A stretch of DNA of 7,561 nt from Microcaldota archaeon (GTDB taxonomy: Archaea; Micrarchaeota; Micrarchaeia; Micrarchaeales; CABMGC01), in contig JAJZEU010000017.1 of assembly GCA_021805625.1 (NCBI GenBank), forward strand, positions 1 through 7,561, in the 5' to 3' direction. Shown here in pieces: positions 1-5,724 of the stretch. The position numbers and the translations under genes are program-made. The notes beneath the pieces are model-generated. The model was not told where the DNA came from, searched no databases, and saw only the letters and a program-made list of their open reading frames with translations. Every line of letters begins with the position of its first letter. The stretch's first letter is position 1.

Positions 1-1
1 G

Positions 2-574
2 CAAAAATCAGTGGAAAAATGGAAGAGCAAGAAGTGGTTCAACATCTACGCCCCGAAGCTCCTCGGAGATAAAATAATAGGGGAGATGCCAGCACTGGAT
101 GAGAAAGCCGTGATTGGCAGGCTCATAAGGGTCAGCCTCGCATGGGTCACCCAAAATCCTTCACACTCTTTCATGAACGTTGGGCTCAGAGTCGGCAGTG
201 CCGAAGGCAACGCAGCGCACACGAGCGTTGATTTCCTCGAAAGCAACTACAGCTACCTGCATTCTTTGGTTAGGCGGCACAGCACTGCCATTTACACATT
301 CGACAAACTCGCAGACAAAAACGGCAAGCCTTTCGTGATGAAGATGCTTGCAGTTACCTCTAACAAGGTGGAAAGCCCTAAGAAGACCGGCATACGGAAA
401 ACGCTCTCCGAATTCCTGAAGGCAAAGGCAGCTTCTACAAGCATAGAAGACTTGCTCGGAGAGATAATGGAGGGCAGGCTGCAGGCGGAATGCACTAGCA
501 AGATTACAAAGATAGCAAGGATAGGCAAGCTCGAGGTAAAGAAGCTGGAACTCTCGGCAGCCAATGTTGCCTGA
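2..574 (+). CDS. rps3ae: Small-subunit ribosomal protein eS1 (S3Ae), 5' end open
   Basis: This is a structural protein of the archaeal/eukaryal small ribosomal subunit, acting in the cytoplasm. Counting from the GTG at 11, the N-terminal KKWFNIYAPKLLGDKIIGE block (residues 7-25) matches the eS1 opening pattern of Trp-aromatic followed by AP and G-x-x-x-IGE. The IGRLIRVSL strand follows at 35-43. The SYLHSLVRRHS segment (81-91) corresponds to the family's Y-x-x-SLVRR motif, and a Lys-rich IRK helix lies near 128-130. The reading frame is open to the left edge. GTG at 11 is the first start codon inside the window, but homologues usually have a short basic N-terminus before this block and no ribosome binding site is visible, so the true start is probably further upstream. 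From GTG it has 187 residues, slightly short for archaeal eS1. The frame ends with TGA at 572-574. Family assignment is firm; the start is not. Confidence 0.93.
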   Translation, partial: QKSVEKWKSKKWFNIYAPKLLGDKIIGEMPALDEKAVIGRLIRVSLAWVTQNPSHSFMNVGLRVGSAEGNAAHTSVDFLESNYSYLHSLVRRHSTAIYTFDKLADKNGKPFVMKMLAVTSNKVESPKKTGIRKTLSEFLKAKAASTSIEDLLGEIMEGRLQAECTSKITKIARIGKLEVKKLELSAANVA

Positions 575-586
575 CATCCTACTATC

Positions 587-595
587 TACTATATT
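587..595 (+). promoter_or_regulatory. Possible TATA element for trmI (long start)
   Basis: The stretch tactatatt lies in the 62-bp gap after eS1, about 45 bp before ATG 637, with a weak purine-rich run (gaaaggataggg) between them that could be a poor ribosome binding site. An alternative TATA-like stretch at 651-660 (cagtatatat) would suit the later starts at 691 or 703. Neither is strong, and read-through from eS1 is also possible. Confidence 0.25.
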
Positions 596-636
596 GATTT
601 CTCCAACCTAATACCGAAAGGATAGGGCTTTCTGCT

Positions 637-1281
637 ATGAATTCCGTAAGCAGTATATATCCTTCTGAACAATGTCCTTCAGCCAAGCACATGCATGATA
701 ACATGTACATCTATCCGCATATTTACAGGAAACTGAAGAGAGTGCCACAGGTGGTGCTGCCGAAGGACATAGGCACCATAATAGCATATACGTGCATAAG
801 CAAGGACAGCATAGTTGTCGATGCAGGCGCTGGGAGCGGATGGCTTGCCCTTGCCCTTGCCAGGCTCTGCAAGCATGTCTACAGTTACGACATCAGGGAC
901 GATTTCCTAGAGGTGGCGGAGAAGAACAAGGGCATACTCGGCATTGATAATATAGAGTTCAAGCATGGCGATGTCTTCAAGAAGATAGACGAAAAGGATG
1001 TTGACCTTGTGACTCTTGACCTTCCAAGTTCAGAAAAAGCCCTGCGCAACGCGAAGAAAGCCTTAAAGGCCGGGGGCTATGTGGCTGGCTACCTGCCGAA
1101 CATGGAGCAGGCGAAGAGGTTCGCAGAGAAGCTCTCGTCGCTTGGTTTTGAGGAGTCATACACTACAGAAACGATAGTCCGCGATTTTCTGGTCAGGAAG
1201 GAAGGAATGAGACCCACGAACAAGGGAATATGGCATACTGCATACCTTGTCTTCGCGCGAAAAAGCGCACCGCAACATTAG
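637..1281 (+). CDS. trmI: TrmI-type tRNA (adenine-N1)-methyltransferase lacking the usual N-terminal domain
   Basis: This is a class I SAM-dependent methyltransferase of the archaeal TrmI family, which makes 1-methyladenosine at T-loop positions 57/58 of tRNA. Visible motifs are VPQVVLPKD (36-44, the family's GPQ-x-x-LPKD entry to the Rossmann domain), SAM-binding DAGAGSG (62-68), acidic D85 ending strand 2, D112, and the catalytic-loop DLP (128-130). The C-terminal signature is MRP (191-193) followed by HTAYLVFAR (200-208). At 214 residues it is shorter than the roughly 250 usual in Pyrococcus-type TrmI. The shortfall is at the front: only about 35 residues precede the PQ motif, so the small N-terminal beta domain appears absent. 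ATG 637 gives the longest frame. ATG 691 and ATG 703 are alternatives, because a TATA-like stretch (651-660) falls inside the longer version and residues 1-22 look unconserved. The stop is 4 bp from the stop of the convergent gene. Exact target position (57, 58 or both) cannot be read from sequence. Confidence 0.9.
   Translation: MNSVSSIYPSEQCPSAKHMHDNMYIYPHIYRKLKRVPQVVLPKDIGTIIAYTCISKDSIVVDAGAGSGWLALALARLCKHVYSYDIRDDFLEVAEKNKGILGIDNIEFKHGDVFKKIDEKDVDLVTLDLPSSEKALRNAKKALKAGGYVAGYLPNMEQAKRFAEKLSSLGFEESYTTETIVRDFLVRKEGMRPTNKGIWHTAYLVFARKSAPQH
1255..1268 (-). terminator. Possible T5 termination signal for the rfcS-HAD transcript
   Basis: Read on the minus strand, GCGC-TTTTTC-GCGC follows the HAD stop by about 18 bases: a T5 run enclosed by a 4-bp GC repeat. 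Archaeal termination commonly uses short T tracts. It lies inside the 3' end of trmI, so the transcripts would overlap antisense. A coding coincidence in trmI is equally plausible. Confidence 0.22.
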
Positions 1282-1285
1282 TCCA

Positions 1286-1870
1286 TCATGCCTTTGGCTG
1301 TGCGTACTCCTTGTTGATAAGCATGTCCTCTATTTGCCTCCAATTCTCTGCAACTGATATCCTGCCCTTGTAAGGCGATGTGTCAAAGCCGGCGTTCCAC
1401 GGCTGCCTGAGCAGTATGGCTTTCTTGCCAGCATTAGCTATCTCCTTTACTTCATTTGGGGAATCATCCACATAAATCGCCACGTCGTCAAGCGTGTGTT
1501 TGAGGTTTGAGTGCTCCACATGCATGTATTCATCAAATATGATTCTATTGGCTTTGAGCCATCCCTTCACATCATTATCCTTCCCCACAGTTGCGGTAAG
1601 TATCCTGACCCTGTACATGCTGCTTATGTTGTCTATTATCGACGGTATGTCCCTATCCTCAACCATAATGCTTTCAGGATGGTTCCACATCTCGACGAAT
1701 ATCCTGTAGGAGTCCTCTTTCGGGATGTTGAAAATTTCCCAAAAGTCGTATCTGGTGAGGTCTTCCTTCATCGCTTTTATCCCAAAATCCCTTTCCATGA
1801 TTAGCAGCCACGGGTGCACAATGTCTGCGAGCGTGCCGTCGATGTCTATGGCCACTGTATCCTTTCCCAT
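1286..1870 (-). CDS. HAD-superfamily hydrolase, 5'(3')-deoxyribonucleotidase-like
   Basis: This is a 194-residue soluble HAD phosphatase. Motif I is DIDGT at 9-13 (nucleophile D9, acid/base D11) and motif II is LTAT at 91-94. K124 is a plausible motif III lysine, and motif IV is VDDSPNEV at 134-141 (Mg-binding D135/D136). The small helical cap between motifs I and II (about 16-85) and the trailing RQPWN (155-159) resemble the NT5C/YqfW-type nucleotidases, which remove the 5' or 3' phosphate of (deoxy)nucleotides. Substrate is inferred only. The frame can be extended to 1948, but those 26 residues overlap rfcS and look unlike a HAD N-terminus. ATG at 1870 sits directly before the first beta strand and has a TGAGG ribosome binding site eight bases upstream, overlapping the rfcS stop. 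With a 10-bp gap to rfcS it is probably co-transcribed and translationally coupled. A phosphoglycolate-phosphatase-like or other small-molecule role remains possible. Confidence 0.87.
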   Translation of the reverse strand: MGKDTVAIDIDGTLADIVHPWLLIMERDFGIKAMKEDLTRYDFWEIFNIPKEDSYRIFVEMWNHPESIMVEDRDIPSIIDNISSMYRVRILTATVGKDNDVKGWLKANRIIFDEYMHVEHSNLKHTLDDVAIYVDDSPNEVKEIANAGKKAILLRQPWNAGFDTSPYKGRISVAENWRQIEDMLINKEYAQPKA

Positions 1871-1878
1871 GCATGCAG

Positions 1879-1883
1879 CCTCA
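1879..1883 (-). promoter_or_regulatory. Ribosome binding site deciding the start of the HAD gene
   Basis: On the minus strand TGAGG ends eight bases before ATG 1870. Its TGA is the stop codon of rfcS, so termination of one gene places the ribosome at the next. This supports the 194-residue start over the longer frame and suggests translational coupling. Confidence 0.6.
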
Positions 1884-2846
1884 TTTCTCTGAAGAGAGCA
1901 GCGCGAGCCTTGCCAGCATGGCTTCCAGCTGCAGGCTCTCGTTTGCACCCTCTACAATCCTGAAGTTGCATTCTCCTATGGCGCTGATGAGCCTTAGCTT
2001 CAGCTTGTCCGGAGAGTTGAGGTTGAGGGCTTCCCTGTATGACTGCAGAAGGATGTCCTCGCCGCTCATGCCATGCATGAGCATAAGCGTGTTTAATTCT
2101 TCCCTCGCTTTCATGAAATCTCCAGAAAGCGCGTACCCGAGCATAGCGATTATCTCCTTCGGCCTGGCCCTTGAGGCTATCTCATAAATTCCACGCTCTG
2201 TAATATCCGCGCCAAGCACGGCAGCACTTTGCATCGTGTTTGTAAGCTTCCTTAGGTCCCCTTCACTTACATACACAAGGGCATTAGCCGCTTTTTCGTC
2301 TATTTTCAACTCTTCCCCATTGGCTATGCGCTCAATATACTTCCTCATGTCATCCTCGTTCAGCGGCTTGAACTTGAGCACAACGCATCTGCTCTGTATG
2401 GGCTCTATTATCTTGCTGGCGTAGTTTGCGCTCAGTATGAATCTAGTTGTTGCAGCATACTTCTCCATTGTCCTCCTCAGTGCATGCTGGGCCTCCGGAG
2501 TCAGCGCATCCGCTTCATCAAGGAAAATGATCTTAAGCATTCCACTCTCAAGCGGAAGGGTCCTGGCAAACTCCTTTACACTGCCCCTTATGACATCTAT
2601 GCCGCGCGCATCGCTGGCGTTGAGCTCCAAAAACGCTGAGGAAATGGCATCGCCGTACAATTCCTTTGCCATTGCTATTGCGCTTGTCGTTTTGCCTATG
2701 CCCGCGCTTCCTGAAAAGATCATGTTCGGGAAGTTGCCTTTCTTCACAAAAGCCCTGAGGCGTTCCACTATGGCCGACTGGCCTATTACCTCGCTGAGTT
2801 TTGACGGCCTGTACTTTTCAGTCCAAGACAAATCAAGAACTTTCAT
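1881..2846 (-). CDS. rfcS: Replication factor C small subunit (clamp loader ATPase)
   Basis: RfcS is the AAA+ small subunit of the archaeal clamp loader. With the large subunit RfcL it opens and loads the PCNA sliding clamp onto primed DNA using ATP. The 321-residue protein has normal family length. Motifs in order: the N-terminal WTEKYRP (8-14), which contacts adenine; Walker A GSAGIGKTT (46-54); the LELNASDARGID block (73-84); Walker B IIFLDEAD (106-113); the ALRRTMEKY helix (122-130); sensor 1 LSANY (138-142); the SRC arginine-finger motif (152-154); and sensor 2 GDLRKLTN (196-203). The C-terminal collar helices follow. Walker A differs from the usual GPPGTGKT by S-A for P-P and I for T; the catalytic G-x-GKT core is intact. 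Start ATG 2846 places WTEKYRP at the normal distance from the N-terminus. A TATA-like element lies about 34 bp upstream. rfcL is not in the window. The gene probably leads an operon with the HAD gene. Confidence 0.97.
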   Translation of the reverse strand: MKVLDLSWTEKYRPSKLSEVIGQSAIVERLRAFVKKGNFPNMIFSGSAGIGKTTSAIAMAKELYGDAISSAFLELNASDARGIDVIRGSVKEFARTLPLESGMLKIIFLDEADALTPEAQHALRRTMEKYAATTRFILSANYASKIIEPIQSRCVVLKFKPLNEDDMRKYIERIANGEELKIDEKAANALVYVSEGDLRKLTNTMQSAAVLGADITERGIYEIASRARPKEIIAMLGYALSGDFMKAREELNTLMLMHGMSGEDILLQSYREALNLNSPDKLKLRLISAIGECNFRIVEGANESLQLEAMLARLALLSSEK

Positions 2847-2875
2847 GGGCTGCCCCTATAATGGTTGTGCGAAAG

Positions 2876-2884
2876 AATATTTAT
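2876..2884 (-). promoter_or_regulatory. TATA element for the rfcS operon
   Basis: On the minus strand ataaatatt is centred about 34 bp before the rfcS ATG, predicting transcription starting around 2855 and a leader of only about ten bases. The stretch ataggggcagccc just before the ATG has at most a weak ribosome binding site. The element lies within the 77-bp gap after the upstream gene, so rfcS probably has its own promoter. Confidence 0.5.
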
Positions 2885-2923
2885 TGCTTGCCATGCAAAC
2901 TTTTCAGGCAAAAGGCGGCGGTT

Positions 2924-4804
2924 TCACCTATGGCTGAGACTGTTCCTTAAGACGCCGATTTCAATTTCTTCATGCTCTTTGAGTTCCAATACAAAAGCGT
3001 TGATCTTCCCCTTAAGCGGCCTGTACTCGAACGCATCTGTATAATGGTGTTTTCCAGATTTTGAGTACTTGCTTAGTACAGCATCTTCCGCATCTATCGC
3101 TTCAAAATCAACCTTCCTGCTCTTGAACTGCTGCTCCCTCAGGTATCTGCAGAATTCCTCAGGCCTACCGTATGCAGCCTCTGCAAATATTACAAGCCTC
3201 TCTGCATTTACCTTCTTGGAAAACTTGAGCATCGTGTCAAGGGCGAAGCGCTGCATCTTGGCATAGGGCAGGGCGGCGTACGCCAAACTGCCGGCCTCAA
3301 AGGTGTCAACGAGAAGAGCCCTCATCCCTTCTGACTTTCCAGCATAAAATGTCGCTGCAGCAACAGGCTCCTTTATGCCATCAATGTAAAACTGTACCAA
3401 GGTTGTTTTAGGGTCCAGGATAAAATGCGCTATCTCCTCTTTCTTTTCGCCGTTGGGCAGGAAGATGCAGCACCTGAGAATTTCGCTATCGTAGAGATCA
3501 TCCGGGATTATCCTCTTCCATACCCGTGCTGTTATCCTTGCGCCGCGGAAGGTAACTGTGCCTCCATAATCCAGAACTTTTTCAAGCATGCCTATTCTAT
3601 CCAGTATTTCAACGGCCGATGCAGACATCTTCTTCCCATCAAAATTCTTGGTTATGTGTGCTGCGGCGCAGCTTATGACTCTTCTTGCCGAATCCTTATC
3701 GCCATTTAAGGCACTTTGATACTCCTTTGCAATCTCCTTGTAGAGCCTTCCTCCTGATATCCCAGGTATGCTCACCTTCGGCAGCGTTTTATCCTTTTTG
3801 CTGCCAAGCACGCTGAACATTATTGATCTGAATGCACCCCTCCATTCTGTAGAATAGTGGGCATCGCCCTTCTTGTAAGATACTACCTTGCCGCTCGCCA
3901 CATAGAAATCCGCATCGAAGCCCATTGCCTTCATCTCCCCTATGACCTTTGCAGTTGCATCGTTTGAACGCATCCATTTTTCAATGCCCCCGAAGTTTTG
4001 GCATGTATCGATGAGAAGCGGCGCATCTGCAGCGGTTTTCATGTCGCTCATGAATTTTATTCCTATCTTTATTGAAGGGGCATCGCCAAAGGAATGCATG
4101 AACCTCAAGTCTGACCTGAGCATGCTGCCCAATTTTTCCAGTCCGTGGCTTGTAAGAGCGTCTGCATATCCCTCCGTGCCTGTGTTGACGATGTCTCGCA
4201 AAATCGATAGCAGTTCCACTTTTTTTTCAAGGACCATGCTTTTCAGGCTTATCTTTGAAGCATATTTGTCAAACAATTCTGTCTTTCCCCAACCCACATA
4301 CAGCAGCGATACTATATCCCTTTTCATCTTGTCGTTTTGGTTGCCGTTTATCTCGTTTGCAAAATCAAGCAGTTTCCCTACTGGTCCTTTTCCCATCCAA
4401 TTCACGTATCCGCTGACCACCTTCTTGTCGAGGGATTCGTGGATGCATGATCCAATGCTTTCAAAGACCTCGTTCGCAAGGTATCCTGAGTATTTGGTGG
4501 ACATCTTCAGTACAGGATCAGAGAGATAGATTTCTGCGCCTTTTTTAACCGCATCTGCGCTCCGCTTGTCTTCAGCAAGCCATTTGAGGTTCCCAAGCAG
4601 GTTTATTACCAAATCCTTGTTCTGGGTTTCTTTTATCTCGGAATACTTTTCATACGCCAGCGTAATCGGCTCCCCTGCCTCGTCGCTTCCTGTAAAATCT
4701 TTAATGCTTTCTATTACACTTTCCAATTCTCCTATTGACACGATCAAACCATTTTTCTTGCCAAGCCATTCAACTGGAAAAATGTCCCGTTTTCCAGCCG
4801 TCAT
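2924..4804 (-). CDS. Unrecognised 626-residue protein, possible GNAT-like C-terminal domain
   Basis: I do not recognise this family. The protein looks soluble, with no signal peptide, membrane segment or clear Cys/His metal cluster. Residues about 1-300 are mostly predicted amphipathic helices, as in an alpha-solenoid or helical-bundle region. The part from about 445 reads as alternating strands and helices: paired strands near 470-476 (VQFYIDG) and 480-488, a strand at 495-501 (RALLVDT), a long helix at about 514-534, a strand at 536-542 (RLVIFAE), a helix at 547-555 and a terminal HHYTDAF (586-592). That order resembles the core of a GNAT acyltransferase, but the acetyl-CoA pyrophosphate loop (Q/R-x-x-G-x-G/A) is not evident, so any such domain would be degenerate or divergent. 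Start ATG 4804 is preceded by a good TATA element and an A-rich leader without ribosome binding site. It stands alone between two promoters. The length of open frame and normal codon use make it a real gene; function is unknown. Confidence 0.85.
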   Translation of the reverse strand: MTAGKRDIFPVEWLGKKNGLIVSIGELESVIESIKDFTGSDEAGEPITLAYEKYSEIKETQNKDLVINLLGNLKWLAEDKRSADAVKKGAEIYLSDPVLKMSTKYSGYLANEVFESIGSCIHESLDKKVVSGYVNWMGKGPVGKLLDFANEINGNQNDKMKRDIVSLLYVGWGKTELFDKYASKISLKSMVLEKKVELLSILRDIVNTGTEGYADALTSHGLEKLGSMLRSDLRFMHSFGDAPSIKIGIKFMSDMKTAADAPLLIDTCQNFGGIEKWMRSNDATAKVIGEMKAMGFDADFYVASGKVVSYKKGDAHYSTEWRGAFRSIMFSVLGSKKDKTLPKVSIPGISGGRLYKEIAKEYQSALNGDKDSARRVISCAAAHITKNFDGKKMSASAVEILDRIGMLEKVLDYGGTVTFRGARITARVWKRIIPDDLYDSEILRCCIFLPNGEKKEEIAHFILDPKTTLVQFYIDGIKEPVAAATFYAGKSEGMRALLVDTFEAGSLAYAALPYAKMQRFALDTMLKFSKKVNAERLVIFAEAAYGRPEEFCRYLREQQFKSRKVDFEAIDAEDAVLSKYSKSGKHHYTDAFEYRPLKGKINAFVLELKEHEEIEIGVLRNSLSHR

Positions 4805-4840
4805 AAATTTCTGTTTTGCAGTTTTGAAATCGTATTGCTA

Positions 4841-4854
4841 TTATTTATATATTA
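4841..4854 (-). promoter_or_regulatory. TATA element for the 626-residue protein gene
   Basis: On the minus strand taatatataaataa is the strongest TATA-like stretch in the window. It is centred about 43 bp before ATG 4804 and preceded by an A8 run (4860-4867 on the other strand as T). Transcription would start near 4822, giving a leader of roughly 18 bases with no visible ribosome binding site. Confidence 0.55.
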
Positions 4855-4910
4855 CTAAATTTTTTTTAACTTCACATTCTAGAACCGATAACTCAAACGC
4901 TGCAATTTCT

Positions 4911-4935
4911 AAAAGCCGAGCAATGCTTTTGCGGC
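4911..4935 (-). terminator. Hairpin plus T4, terminator-like
   Basis: About 60 bases after the phosphatidyltransferase stop the minus strand forms a stem of GCC plus GCAA paired with TTGC plus GGC, with a 2-base bulge and 5-base loop (4915-4935), immediately followed by TTTT (4911-4914). This looks like a weak intrinsic terminator separating the gene from the next promoter about 60 bp on. The T run is short, and the stem is also present on the plus strand, where no gene needs it. Confidence 0.4.
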
Positions 4936-4994
4936 CATGTCCCTATGGGTGCCATCAAGCAGCTCACCGTTCTGTCACCAATTTTATTGTGCCT

Positions 4995-5636
4995 TCAGTG
5001 CTGTGCGATTGCGCCCTCGTATATCTCTGCCGCGCCTCTGAGCATGACCATCGCGAAAAGCGCGCCAACGAGCACATAGCCAGGCAGAATCGGATAGCTG
5101 CTGACGTAGACGAGAACAAGATATGCAAATGCGAGGAACTTCAGTATGTTAACCAGGGCCCTGCTAACGTTTGACGAGTATACGGCAATCGCGAACCTGC
5201 TCTTCATTTTTGACGACGTGCCTCTAGCTGCCATGAATGCATCTGCAAAGGAATGCCTAAGCACCACGAGCAGCAGTGCCCACAACGGTATTATGGAAAG
5301 ATAAGTGAAGAATATCCAGAAGGTGTATTCTATGACTCTGTCTCCTGCAACATCGAGCCTAGCTCCATACGCATTCGAAGCAGAAATCCTGTGCTTCAGT
5401 TCTCTTACACGTTCCATAACCTTCTTGTTGCCGAGCGCGGCCATCACGTAATCTATGAAGCCAACCTCGCCGCCGCTGACTTCATGGACAGCAAGATAAC
5501 CGTCGAAACCATCAAGCGCGTACATGACCGCGATAAGGATTATGGTCACGATGGCATTGAACTTTACGAAAATCATGTACACTATGGCAAAGACCATGAA
5601 GGTCCTTATAAGTGTAGCTGCATCGGCCTGCCGCAT
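4995..5636 (-). CDS. CDP-alcohol phosphatidyltransferase family membrane protein with split signature
   Basis: Enzymes of this family displace CMP from a CDP-linked lipid with an alcohol (inositol phosphate, glycerol phosphate, serine) to make polar phospholipid headgroups in the cytoplasmic membrane; the archaeal lipid donor would be CDP-archaeol. The family signature is D-x2-DG-x2-AR-x8-G-x3-D-x3-D. Here the first half reads DGFDGYLAV (42-50) and the second half GARLDVAGD (91-99). All four metal-binding Asp (D42, D45, D95, D99) are present, but Arg of AR is Val50, and 40 residues separate the halves instead of 8. Membrane segments lie near 12-24, 28-41, 103-127, 162-179 and 183-200. At 213 residues the length is normal including the insertion. 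Start ATG 5636 is the only usable one, because an in-frame stop lies five codons upstream. A TATA element sits about 32 bp upstream, so the leader is very short. The acceptor alcohol cannot be told. Confidence 0.85.
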   Translation of the reverse strand: MRQADAATLIRTFMVFAIVYMIFVKFNAIVTIILIAVMYALDGFDGYLAVHEVSGGEVGFIDYVMAALGNKKVMERVRELKHRISASNAYGARLDVAGDRVIEYTFWIFFTYLSIIPLWALLLVVLRHSFADAFMAARGTSSKMKSRFAIAVYSSNVSRALVNILKFLAFAYLVLVYVSSYPILPGYVLVGALFAMVMLRGAAEIYEGAIAQH

Positions 5637-5660
5637 TTCATCAGAAATCTAATTTGCACG

Positions 5661-5675
5661 AAATATTTATAATAT
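5661..5675. promoter_or_regulatory. Shared or bidirectional TATA region between phosphatidyltransferase and ileS
   Basis: The near-palindromic aaatatttataatat lies in the 88-bp divergent gap. For the minus gene it is centred 32 bp before the ATG (leader about 7 bases). For ileS it is 57 bp before the ATG, allowing a leader of about 30 bases that includes the ribosome binding site. No other TATA-like stretch fits either gene. The cgaaa preceding it on the plus strand resembles a BRE and may favour ileS. Confidence 0.5.
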
Positions 5676-5711
5676 GAAAGTAGAATTAGTAATACCAACT
5701 TGCTGCTGCTA

Positions 5712-5716
5712 GAGGT
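5712..5716 (+). promoter_or_regulatory. Ribosome binding site of ileS
   Basis: GAGGT ends eight bases before ATG 5725, a standard Shine-Dalgarno spacing. It supports this start, which also places the catalytic HxGH-equivalent at residue 47, close to the N-terminus as in archaeal IleRS. Confidence 0.7.
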
Positions 5717-5724
5717 ACTTTTCA

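Larger units (their letters stand above)
4805..4994. other. 190-bp intergenic region
   Basis: The half nearest 4805 holds the promoter of the 626-residue protein gene. The half nearest 4994 is GC-richer and holds one bulged hairpin (4915-4935). I looked for tRNA arms, box C/D pairs (RTGATGA with CTGA) and a translated small frame and found none convincing. A plus-strand frame here (from ATG 4922) merely continues as a shadow of the neighbouring gene. Confidence 0.6.

Noticed and set aside
1870..1948. Longer N-terminus for the HAD gene (start at 1948)
   Set aside because: The extra 26 residues are Cys/Trp/Arg-rich antisense-like sequence over the rfcS 3' end; ATG 1870 has a good ribosome binding site and lies just before the DxDGT strand.
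2900..2914. CTTTT-CAGGC-AAAAG inverted repeat after the 626-residue protein gene
   Set aside because: Five AT-rich base pairs with a short T run is too weak to call a terminator, and it sits just upstream of the rfcS TATA element.
3942..4529. 195-codon plus-strand frame
   Set aside because: Antisense to the 626-residue protein gene, Ser/Phe-rich as expected from reading Lys/Glu-rich codons in reverse; no start signal.
4860..4867. T8 tract on the plus strand
   Set aside because: No plus-strand gene ends nearby; more likely part of the AT-rich promoter upstream of the minus-strand gene.
4566..5174. 202-codon plus-strand frame across the intergenic region, including a CPYGC segment around 4938
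   Set aside because: Mostly antisense to the 626-residue protein and the phosphatidyltransferase; no ribosome binding site, and the Cys residues form no recognisable zinc-finger spacing.
5630..5646. CTGATGAA on the minus strand, resembling a box C of a C/D guide RNA
   Set aside because: It overlaps the phosphatidyltransferase start and no box D (CTGA) follows at a suitable distance.
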